Source: Xestospongia bergquistia (lineage: Eukaryota; Porifera; Demospongiae; Haplosclerida; Petrosiidae). From it: 64,000 bases of DNA. The position numbers and the translations under genes are program-made. Location: assembly GCA_963965975.1 (NCBI GenBank), contig OZ014413.1, forward strand, positions 2,552,001-2,616,000, written 5' to 3'. Under the pieces are notes generated by a model. That model had not been told where the DNA came from, ran no database searches, and saw only the letters and a list, made by a program, of their open reading frames with translations. The stretch's first letter is position 1, and each line of letters opens with the position of its first letter. Positions 49,318-60,800 of the stretch are shown one piece after another.

Positions 49318-52219
49318 CACTATTAGTTAGGCAAACAACATGGTTTGGTGTTCTAACAATGAAAGTTTCCAGGAATGTTTATGTCAACAGATATGATCAG
49401 TAAAGTTACATAAAATTATTGTACACATGCAGGCATATATAATTCAATGGATTTTGTTAAGTACTATACATTGTCTAGATCTAGTACACTATAACAATTG
49501 AATTTACAACTACAAAGGTCACATTTACAATGTAATCACAAATGTATAAATCTTAGAGCTTATACAAGGGATTGACATATATAAGTCTACTTACAGTACT
49601 TACAGTAGACTTCAAGGAAACTTCTATGAACACAACTGCATCATATATACTTCATCAAGTGGACTTTCGTAATTTGGTAGACAATAAGAAAGCAATTACG
49701 AAAATGGCAGTACATTATATGAATAGTAGCAAGCCTGATAATTAGTGATAATACAATCATCAATCTCACAGTCAGAATTAGGTCCATAAGAATTACAATT
49801 ATTTATAAATACAAATTAATTTTATAATTAGTACAAAACTCCTTAGTACATGTTGGAGGACAATCTATGAAAAAAAATTGGAAATATAAAAATTTATGGA
49901 AAATAAAATATTAAACACATGTATTTACTAATTGGACCAGCTCTGTTGACATTGATGTAGTGATAAAAAGTTATTTTCATTTCCATTAAAACCTCCATAG
50001 ATAAATGTTTCACTTTGTTCTGTCTATATTGATATATATATATATAAGATTATAAAATGAAAATTAAGTAAAATTAATAAATGTATATTAAATTGCTAAC
50101 CAGAAATCCAATCTATAAAAAGACAAGTCTTGTTGTTAGCTTAATTATGACATTCAGTCTTACTTGAACACATTGATTTTCATCTTCATCAATTAGTTGT
50201 CCTGGTGGACAACCACATCCTGGTCCATTTCCATACATAAAACATCAGGATCATTACATGTTTTAGGACAGGTACGATTGTCTTGATATTCTTGACCTTC
50301 AATAGGGTAATCTGAGAAAAGATATTACATTAAGTCAATTAACTCAACAATATATTTAAAGGAAGTTTATTATAATCTTATTCCATGTAATATATACCCC
50401 CACAAATGGGAGAACCACATGTGTCATTTTGTATTTCAATGCTATCTGCAGGAATTGGATCGCATGCATGGAGAGCTTCATCAGGGTATACAGTAATCAT
50501 TCACAATCTGAATAATTATGAAAAACAAAGGTGATTAATTACAAAAAGTATAATTGTTATTTTTAAAAATCAACTATATTTTCATTTTCAACACTTTTAT
50601 TGCCAACAATGAAAATTTTTTTTTTGAAAATACTTTGGTTTGTCGTTGGTAAATTGTACATGCCTTTGTCTTATTAAATAACAAGTTAATTTACATTCAG
50701 GTTAAAATTTAAAGTAAGTATAAATATAATAAGCCTTCTTTATAGCTAGCCTTCTATTATGTTAACAACAGGAATGGTATTTTTTATATCTTTATTACAA
50801 AAAAGACAGAAATGTGCTCTTTGCATACCATATATATTTATATGACTTTAAATTTATTATATGCACTTTTAGCAATAGTATGACAATGTTTGATAGCTAC
50901 TCTCTCTTTTTAAATAAATATAAGTTTGGTGTTGATATGTTACTATATATTATATTTACTTCATTGCTATTAAATGTTGTATATATATGTATATATGCAA
51001 GATGATCATATAAAATATTCACAATAGGCAAACCTAAATGAGCCCCTTAAATGAATATAGACACTCTAGTATATATTAAGTATGCCATAAGCACTGAAAA
51101 AAATTAAGCAATATATAATATTGTCTTAAAGGACATAGGGTATTAAGCATTGTATTGTATTTTAAGCATTAGTTAGGCACTTTTTAAATATGCTAACTTG
51201 TCCAGCAGGACAAGCACAACCAGGCTTACAGTGAGAGGAACAGACAACCTGTGTATTCATCTTTCAACTGCTACGTGTGTATCCACAAAGTTTAAATATA
51301 GCACCATCTACACTGAATCCTAAACAATGATAACATAACATATATTAATTTGAAAAATATTTCATTGTATTTGTATTCATCCAATTTATTGAGGTAGAAC
51401 TTACTCTATTGATCTGTGACACCAGTTCTATTTTCTATTTTGCATTGCATTTCCCACAGTTATCAATAACACATTGAGCATTGGAAAAATTTGAACATCT
51501 TTGATAATTATAAAACTATGAAACATCAATTAATATTATCTTTTACATTTATGTCATTTTATGCTTACTACAACCACTTGTGACATCGTAACCAGAGGTA
51601 TTATAAAATGTGCTAAACATTGACCACAACTATAAGCCTTATAGTTAGTTACACAAGTTGCATTAGGTATATTCAGACATTGTGCAGTTATGCATGGGTC
51701 ATATAGATATTGTACTAATTCAAAATTTTTCTCACACCTAACTAACACCTGGATTAGAACAAAGTCAAGTTTACAATGCCTTATTAGTTTATAGTTGACT
51801 TAACACATTTACTTACCACATTGTTTCAGACAACTCTCAAAGTTGTTTTGGTACAACCTCCTTGTCTAAATTCAAAACATCTACCAGCTGCCCTGTTATA
51901 ATACCATCTTGAAGAATTGTTATTACATGGACCACTATTTGCAACAAGAGAACACGAGTCTAGAAAATAAAATAACACAGAAATAGCTAAGATCATGAAA
52001 TCTATGCCATGTGCAGGATTGTTTATTCACTATATACTGTGACCATGTATTGTGTAGAGCACTAATTCCAAGTAGGATTTCTTACAGCACTTAAATAATT
52101 AAAGTCATGGAAAGGTCACTAAGGTACTCAGTAGCTACTTACATACATGTCTACAATGAAATACTAATTTTGCTTAGGTAAATGAGTATTCTCTTGTAGC
52201 ATAATAAAAATAAGAGATA

Positions 52220-54610
52220 GAGATTACTGTAGATGATAATTAGGCTTAGTAGTTATGACAAGTGTCTATTCTTTGTGTAGGATGAAAAGCATAGAATGAT
52301 AATTAAGACTTAGTAGTTATCATAAGAGTCTATTCCTTTATGCAGGATGATATATAGTATGATAAAGACTTAGCAGTTCTGATATGTTTATATTGCTTCA
52401 TGTAGTATGATAGTGTAAAATGATAATTAAGCTTTAGCAGTTATGATAAATATCTATTACTTCATGTAGTATGATGATAGCATAGAATGATAATTGACAC
52501 TCATCAGTTTTGATAAGTGTCTCTTACTTGGTGTAGGATGATTACAGAAGCCGAATGTGGCTATCCATTTCTACTTCGTTATTTCATATTCTACTTTGAA
52601 GTTTTCCAAAACTATTTCAATTCCAATTCCACTTTTTATTCTTCGATGTAAAATTTAACAACTAAAATCCTATATCCCCACCATAACTGGAAACATGTCG
52701 CTTCGCTCCATTCTAAGAGACAGCTCGCGGTGCTTGCGCTTTATTTCCATGAAGTAAAGCGAGCCGTCTCTTAGAATGGAGTGAAGCGACATGTTTCCGG
52801 TTATGGTGGGGATATAGGATTTTAGTTGTTAAATTTTACATCGAAGGATAGAAATTAGAATTGGAATTGGGAAAACTGCAAAGTAGAATTGGAATATTTT
52901 TGGAAAACTTCAAAGTAGAATACGAAATTACGAAGTAGAAATGGATGGCCGCCTTCGGCTTCCGTAGATGATAGTATAGAGTCATAATAAAAGATCTGAC
53001 ATTATGTTACCTTAACATTCCTTCATGTACAATGACAGATATTTAGAATTTGTAGTTATGATAAGTAACTTTTCCTTCATTTGTGATAATAGGAATTAAG
53101 ACATAGAGACTGTTATATGTGACTATTCCTTCATGTAGCATAATAGGATTAATACATAGAGATTAATGACAAGTGTTCTTATAGGAAGATAGCTTTGAAT
53201 GATAATTATGACAGGTGTCTATTCTTTTATGTCTTTGGGTGATAATAAAGACTTTGTGGTAATGACAAGTATGTATTTCTTTATATAGGATAATAGGATT
53301 ATGATTTAGTAGTTAAAGTAAATGTCTATTTTCACATGTAGGATGAGGTTTATATTTAGGAAAATAGCTTTGAATGATAATTATGACAGGTGTCTATTCT
53401 TTTATGTCTTTGAATGATAATAAAGACTTAATATATACTGTTACAAGTATATAGTACAATGCCCTCATCATATATACGATAAAAGATGATTATAGTCTAC
53501 AAATAATGCTATACTACCAAAATAATTTGATACAAGGAACTTGTTTATATCACTTTTAGCATAGTCTAAAGCATTAGAAGCTACATATGAAATGAAATTC
53601 TATTTTAAATGACATCATTGTTTCATGGAAAAAGACAATACCATATACAAAGAAATACCATATACTTTCAAATGTGACTTTAGTTAAAGGCAAGTCTCAA
53701 ATAAATATCTGTTAGTAAATATATCATAGTCAGGCCTAATTAACACTTAGTAGTTATAATAAATGTCCTTTATATATCTATTCTTTCATGTAGCTATAGG
53801 ATGAATGAAAATTAAGTCTTGGTCATTATGATAAGTACATAATTCTTTAGGTAGGATGATAGTAATTATGACAATTATATAGTATATAGCATCCTTCTTG
53901 TAGCATAATAGAAATTAAGACATAGAGATTATGATAAATGTCTATTCCTTCATTTAAGAAGATAGCTTTAGATGATAATTTAGGCTTATAGTAGTTATGT
54001 GTCTATCCTTCATGTAGGATGATAGCATAGAATGATAGCTAAGATTTAGCAGTAATAATAAATGTCTTTCTTTCATGTGTCATGTATGATGATAGTATAG
54101 AATGATAATTAAGCTTTAGCAGTTATGATAAATGTCTATTAGGATGATGATGCCATAAAAAGATAATTAATACACAGCAGTATTGATAAGTGTCTACTAC
54201 TTCATGTAGGATAATAGCATATAGAGTGACAAAAAATTTGTAATGGTTATGTTACATTAATATTCCTTCATGTAAGATGACAGAAATTAGGAATGATAGT
54301 TATGATAAGTAACTTTTCCTTAATTGGAATTAAGACATAGAGCCATTGTAAGTAACTCTTCCTTCATGTAGGATAGTAGGAATTAATATATAGAGATTAA
54401 TGATAAGTTTTTATTTCTTCATCTAGGAAGATAGTTTTGAACGATAATTATGACAGGTGTCTATTCTTTTATGTCTTTGAATATATGATAATATAGATTT
54501 AGTGGTAATGACAAGCATTTACTTATTTATATAGGATAATAGGATTATGACTTAGTAGTTAAAGTAAATGTCTCCTGTAGGATGAGGTTACATTTTGACA
54601 GGTGTAGACT
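52220..54610. repeat. Expanded and diverged minisatellite array (~60-70-bp unit)
   Basis: Dozens of degenerate units with GATAATTAAGCTTTAGCAG, TTATGATAA, GTCTATTCCTTCATGTAGGA and TGATAGCATAGAATGA motifs. It occupies the same intron as the 42,780-43,210 array but is about five times longer. It is interrupted by the foldback element. Confidence 0.8.
52544..52965. mobile_element. Foldback element, ~420-bp near-perfect palindrome
   Basis: Ends ACAGAAGCCGAATGTGGC and, as reverse complement, ACGGAAGCCGAAGGCGGC. The arms of roughly 190 bp include ATCCATTTCTACTTCGT, TCCTATATCCCCACCATAAC, AAACATGTCGCTTC and TCCATTCTAAGAGAC. They meet at a short centre near 52,725-52,750 (TGCGCTTTATTTCCATG). The right arm has a small extra duplication. 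The flanks share GATGAT, but the host array is rich in that motif. No coding capacity. High arm identity implies recent insertion or conversion between arms. Confidence 0.85.
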
Positions 54611-55444
54611 CCTTAATATAGAATGATCTACATATGCATGATTTTATACATTTAATTTATACTTTTATTTTCTTATGTGTACTTGATGTAAATTTTTTAC
54701 ATAATTTTAGAGTTTTCTGTATTTTTAGACAATCTGTTTCTAACTTTCTAAACAAAGATTTTTACAATGGTCTAGAGTTGTGTTTTGAATTGAATTTAAG
54801 CCTTAAAATTACTGGCGTAACAAATCACATTGGTATTATTTTGTATTTAGAAATAGACTATGTTTATAATGAATATGTTACTTATAAGATGAAGAAATAA
54901 AAACTTACCATTAATCTCTATGTATTAATTCCTACTATTCTACATGAAGGAAGAGCTGATAATGAATGAGACTACCAATGTGAGGAAGAATATACAGGGT
55001 AATTTCTATATTTTTGCTTATTTTAAAAAATTGTACTTGAAGTCACATTGCACTTTACTTTTACCACAGAATTCTGTAACATCACTGTTTCCCATTAAAT
55101 ATCTTGGCGAGTAGTCACTACACTCATCAAGAAAACAAACTGCATCAGGATAGGCAGTACAAAGACTAGAATCACATACATTTGAGCTACATATTTTTGG
55201 TTTGACACCAAATGGACATCCTAAATGACCATGAAAAATGAGATTAATGCATGGAGCTTTTAAGACTTATGACAATTATAATAGCAGTCATTAAGAGACT
55301 GAAATCGGTTCCCATTTCCCTTATAACCACCATATATAAATATTTCACATTGACCAGAACTGATATTGTAGAACCAACGAGGAAAGGCACCTTTGCAAGG
55401 TTCAACTTCAGGAAATAGGCAACAGAGGACTACAAAATTATAAA

Positions 55445-56150
55445 AATTGGTCATTACTTCATGGTCTATGAGAGAGGCATTCTTGTGACCTATATTGGGA
55501 CCTTTCTATTTCTTATTTATGTTAACAATATTCCTACATTTAACAATTACACTCGTTTGTTTATGTTCACAGATGATACTAAGTATCCTAAATCAGCTGA
55601 ATCCATCTTTGATGCTTCTCTTTCTCAGTGTGATGCTGATTCACTGTTTGACTGGAGTAGAAAATGGAGACTTGAGTTTAATCATGTGTCCATGTGCATT
55701 TTTCTCAGCTATCACATTCTAAATCTTCCTCTTTTTATTTAGATGAAACACCAATACAAACTACCAGACTCCACTGTGATCTTGGTACAATTTTATCTCA
55801 GGATTTGAACTGGACTGCTCATTACAATCATACATCAAAAGCTTATCGTTCCCTTTATATAATCCACAGAATTTTTCCAATCAACTCTAGCACTAAAATT
55901 AAAGCACGTATGTTTTTAACTCTTATTCATTCACACTTAACCTATTGCTCTCAATTATGAAAGCCACAGTACCTCAAGAACATTAGGGCTATGAAGTTAT
56001 TACAACATAGAGCCACCAAATATATACTAAATGACTTTCAGTCTGATTAAAAGTCTAGACCATGAAGTCACTTGTCATACTGACAAAAAGCTTATATATA
56101 AGACAACAATACTCTTGAAATTTAAAGAATCTTAGACTCTCAGTTGTTTC
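55445..56150 (+). mobile_element. 5'-truncated non-LTR retrotransposon (LINE) reverse-transcriptase fragment
   Basis: Plus-strand pieces read GTFLFLIYVNNIPTFNNYTR, LFMFTDDTKYPKSAE (the family FADD-type motif, here FTDD), SLFDWSRKWRLEFN, then LGTILSQDLNWTAHYN, ARMFLTLIHSHLTYCSQL and RATKYILNDFQSD. This is the C-terminal half of the RT and the region after it, as in CR1/Jockey-like LINEs. Frames shift near 55,740 and stops follow 55,960. It is an old dead 5'-truncated copy. The 3' end is unclear. Confidence 0.85.
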
Positions 56151-56446
56151 TAAATATAATTCATTTTTTCCAAAACACACCAAAGCAAGTTGTCTTATTC
56201 CTTGAAACAACTAAAAATTGTGATATACTACTTCAAATTTTCTATAGTTAGTGCTTTGTTATGTTATAGGAATGTAGTTTAAATTATACAAGAAAAACTA
56301 TTTATGTATGCTATGACTAATAATTATGAAGGACAATATTTGTAAATTTCTAATTAAGTGTTTAGCAGCAATAAAAGTTATACAGGAGCTATTGCAAGAA
56401 ACTTATTTATTATCTATATATTCAAGTTCTAAACAAGGTTTTATTG

Positions 56447-56742
56447 TTAGATAGTAAGGCCTAAGTATGCACGTATTTCATTAGCTTTCTGCTTGTTATT
56501 TACAATAGAACCTTCAATAGCAGAGATCACTGTGTCCCAAGTAATAAGTTCTTGGTTACCACTAGTCTTCCAGATATTAATCACTTTAGATAGTTTTTCA
56601 GTTGGTTTGCCATCTAAGCCATCCAAATCATTTTCAGAGATACGGAGAGCTAAACCAATAACTCGCCATTGATTATTGATATCAACTAGTTGTCTAAGGA
56701 GATCATATGAATCGGGTATATCTTTTAAGATATTAGAAGAAC
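56447..56742 (-). CDS. Death-domain exon, terminal (alternative 3' exon or separate gene fragment)
   Basis: After an acceptor CTTTCAG the exon reads, in phase 1, SSNILKDIPDSYDLLRQLVD, INNQWRVIGLALRISENDLDGLDG, KLSKVINIWKT, ELITWDTVISAIEGSIVNN, ending YLGLTI and a TAA: 98 codons including stop. It aligns over its length with the Death-domain exon at 60,693-60,989 and uses the same phase. It could be spliced from the 63,446-63,671 exon to give a short signal-2A-Death protein, or it may be the last exon of a rearranged copy. I saw no other upstream exon for it. Death domains mediate homotypic assembly in apoptosis and innate-immune signalling. Confidence 0.6.
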
Positions 56743-57884
56743 CTGAAAGATAGAATAAAATATAAAATAGTATAGTATGTTTATTGAATTCTAACAGTAT
56801 AAATGTAACTACAAACTGGACTATATGACTGTCATATCTGAACTTACTAACAGAATATTAAGGTGGTGACTGTACCTTTGCTATATTAATAGTATCAACA
56901 CAAAATTTTAATGTATTATTCAAATATTGTGTGATAATTAAAACCAAAGTCTTGTAGTAAAGCTTAAATAACTTTTTGTCTGATCTAGAGCAATACATGA
57001 AATTATAATATCTTAACTTTATGGTGCTTTGATTATTTACAATTTTGATAATTCTCATAACATTTCATGTAGATGGTACCAAATGGTAAGTCAGACAGAT
57101 TATTGGTTTTAGACATTCATTAGTGCTATATTTTAGCATATAGTAAGAACATAGTTATGCATTATGTGCAACAGAATGAAAACAAATACAGATAACTGAA
57201 AATCAAGACTGCTGCATTGTTTTTGGAGTAGAATAAACATACATTTAAAAAAAGATGAAAATATATCTTTCAATAATTTTAAAGGCATCAATAAAAGGTT
57301 TAATATTAAAATATTTTTAAGAATTAGGTTTAATATTAAAATATTTTAAAGAATATTCCAAAATTGTGCATACCTGCTTATTTGAATAACAAAAAGTTCC
57401 AATGTTGTATGTATTAATAGTGTGGGGTTAAAAGCTATTACATATATAGAAAAATTGCACAAGCTTTAACTATATAAATGTGCTTCTTAATAAATTTATG
57501 GATTAAATTTAATATAGTAATTATTTGAATTAGCTTTTATTGAGCAATTTTGTTTTGCTTGTGCATACACATAAACTCCTTCACTAAATAATTTAGTGAA
57601 CTATACTGAAAAAATCATCAATTCATTTCAAAAATGTCAGTTTCACAAAAAATAATTTAGTTTGAGAAAAAGGTTAGTTAGCACAGAAAAAGCAGAATAC
57701 TACTAAGTAGAAAAAGAAATCTTGCTAGCGTAAAAAGGTTCAGTTATATTTAATCAGCCACACCTATTGTTCTAGTACTAGCTATGAGTAAAGATAAGTA
57801 TAATTTTAGGTGCCATGTGTTACATGTATATTTGCAATTTAACTTTATTCATTTGCTACGATCATAAATGCAAAACATAAATGA
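56743..57884. other. Non-coding stretch 3' of the Death/ROCO gene
   Basis: No exon recognised. A short direct repeat TTTAATATTAAAATATTTT lies at about 57,299-57,346. Confidence 0.45.
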
Positions 57885-60800
57885 TTAAAACCTCAAGCCA
57901 TAATAATAGCAATAAACAAATTGAAAGAACTTATTTTTAATATCTGCAAACCATGCTTGTTGGCCTGGTGTCAAGTGACTGGTTGGCTTTTCACCCCGGC
58001 CACAACAAGTAACGTATTCTTTTTTTTCGTCGACACGACAATAGTGGTGAAGTTCATCCGAAGAGCAGAAACAATGAAAAATATATTGAGGAATTGGTTG
58101 TTGGAGTTCCTTAACAATCAAGGTTACAATTGTGGTGCATACACGATTACGTCTATCTCTAGGGCCAGAGTAGTAAATCTCAATAGAGTGAATGGAATCA
58201 ATTAAAAGTACATTTCCTGGTTCACCAATACAAGTTAAAGTTAGAGCATTTCGGTATTGTTGAGATTTAGGCTCGATAGTTTGTTCAATTTTAAATTTAA
58301 TACGTGATGCAAGTGGCATACAGTCAAGCTGCAGAAGTTGAACAACCAATGTACAAAATAAACCTCGAGGAAGAGGCTTCATATCCCATGTCAAAATGAG
58401 AGAATCTCTATCGCTCGATAAGTCAGAAAAAGGGAGAACTGCAGGCAGAAAATATTGACCTGATTCTGGAAGAGCAGCAATAATATGCAAATATCCCATC
58501 AACTTCAAGAAATCATTTGCAGTAAATATTTCAGAAAAGCCTTTTGAAATTTGTTGGGTAAGTAAGTACTCTTTAAAAATACCTTCTGTTTTTAGTAACT
58601 TGTGTTGTTCATAGTCAATGAATATATTGATTTCTTCTAGGTGATTAAAAACATCAGCAAATGATATAGAAATCAAATCAGACAGTCTATCAAAGAGTGG
58701 TTGTGGATGAAGAAAGACTACATTGGGGAGGATATCAGGAAAATAAAGAAAAATGGTCAAGTTGTGATAGTACATTAATGCAGCTTTAACTTCATCAGGG
58801 TTCATTGATAGATTTTTACCAATACGTTTGCATTCATTAAAGCTCACTATTTTTGTTCCAGAAGTCTGTTCTAGTTTGTCAAGATCCAGTTGAAACAAAA
58901 ACCATCGAGCAGGAATTTCTGCTTCTATAAAAGACTGGCATATTCTATTACGCAAACGATTAGCCATTTGTTTTTCTTTCTTATCTCTAGCCATTGTGTT
59001 TATTGGAAAAATTACTTCAGAATCTTTTTCTTTTACTTTATAAGGAACTACTGTGTCACTGAATTGATGATCAATAATTGGCCAAAGCACTTTATTCTTT
59101 TCTTGTAGAGAATTAACAGGATTGTCCAGCTGATCATAAAAGGTCCCTAGCACTATTGATTGGGGTTTCCTATGAGAAGGTGTAGTAACAATTTTATCAA
59201 ACATAACAGGTTTAGTTTGTGCCACTAATCGAAGAGAAGATTCAAGTAGCTGTAAGTTACTAATTCTGTGTTTAACAGGCCCACCAATTGGGACTCCTTG
59301 AACATAGTATTTGAACTCAGGATAGTCTCTTAGTTCTTCAGTAAGCTTGTGTGTGATAATATTGACAGAATTGTAACGTAACAATGCCGGAGCGATGTCT
59401 AGAAAGGCAGCTTGACCACCAGTATCAACAGCATAGATCCAATGTATTCGATAAAGCTCATCAGAGTCATCATCTACAACTTCTATAGCTTCAAGCATAT
59501 CTGGAGGTGGAGGAATTTCTTCATCATATTTTAATGGAATTTCAGAAGTACGTACACCATTCCTTATTCCTTGAGCAATCAGAACTCTTAGTGAATTAGA
59601 GTCCATATTTTTCCAAGATGTACACTGACCACTTGTTTCAGTTCCAGTCATAAAAGTAGAAGTCTTAACACTACTTTGTTCTAGTTCTTTACATTCATTA
59701 GAGGTTATATCTACCGTCGCTCCTTCTGAGTTTTCAGATGCATCAGAGGTTTCCACAATCCTAATTTCTGGTGTAGCTATAACTGGAGTGCTATTATGTT
59801 CTTCAAGTGGAGGTTGATTAAGCAATAACCTTAATAATGATGATTTACCAGTTCCTGGAGGTCCTGAGAGGGTGAGTTTCGTCCATTTGACAGTGACATA
59901 GCCCTCCTTCATTGCTTGGAGCAATAACTTATCAACGTCTACATAAAAAAGAATTAATAAATATTAATACTCTGATCATTTCAAATGTAAGATTACATGC
60001 CAAATTATTTGAATATAATGGCAATAACTATGGATAGCTATCCTATGAATTACATAGCCAGCATGGTTTAAAGAGTTTGCTTTAGTAGCATTGATTTAAC
60101 TTCACAATCATTCTTTGCCTGATTATCCTAACAAAGTGATAAACGTATGTGATATAATGTAACCTCGGGCTGACTGTGACAATGCATTGCTAGTTTTTTT
60201 GCTAATTTAGTACTGACATATCAGCAAACAATTTTAAAAAATATGTGTCAAATAAGACTATAATTGAAACTATTATACTCATTGTTTTGGAAGTACTGAC
60301 ATTAATTTAGTGAAAGACAGAGAAGACCTACAAATATTCTATAATTACCAGCAATGTCTATGGAAGACTATAGCTATAGAATGGTCAGAATATTGGCATG
60401 AGGAGAAGGAAGCTATATATGCATAGTGTGAAGCTTTAAGCAGGGTCCATCGTACTCACCATCATAGTGCTTGTGGTTAAGATTAATGTTAATAAAATTC
60501 TCTGTTTGCTATATTTTCTACAGTTTAATGCTGTGGTTTTATTCATTTGAGGGTTTCAATTATCATATACAACAATAGAATTAAAAAAGTGAGTAAGACA
60601 TAATATATAACACATAGTTCAAAATAATTAGTTATTGTATAGCCAAAGAGCATGCAAACTGTGTGTATATTGATTTAATGCAGGAAACTTGCCTTTTGTT
60701 AGGTAATCATATATCTGTTCAGCTAGAGATATATTTTCTATCAATGGTCCCTCAATAACAGAAATTATAGTTTTCCAGGTAATAAGATGTGATTCAGTAT

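Larger units (their letters stand above)
49318..55442 (-). pseudogene. Decayed duplicate of the 3' half of the mosaic Kunitz/TIL gene
   Basis: Collinear with exons 10-21 of the 39,117-48,272 gene: Kunitz (about 55,268-55,431), Cys-rich module (55,065-55,220), Kunitz (51,815-51,960), Cys-rich (51,560-51,750), further modules (51,400-51,530, 51,190-51,320), TIL (50,160-50,315), broken Kunitz (49,930-50,010) and tail exons (49,320-49,860). Everything from the signal peptide to the EGF domains is absent. Exons show deletions, lost splice sites and lost cysteines (the Kunitz GGC is GGY near 55,33x; the module near 50,46x is shortened). The copy lies directly 5' of the parent gene, so it arose by tandem segmental duplication and then decayed. 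A LINE fragment abuts its left-truncated (5') end. Confidence 0.85.

Noticed and set aside
57921-59108. Plus-strand open frames opposite the ROCO exon
   Set aside because: Shadows of the strongly coding minus strand, with no domain features of their own.
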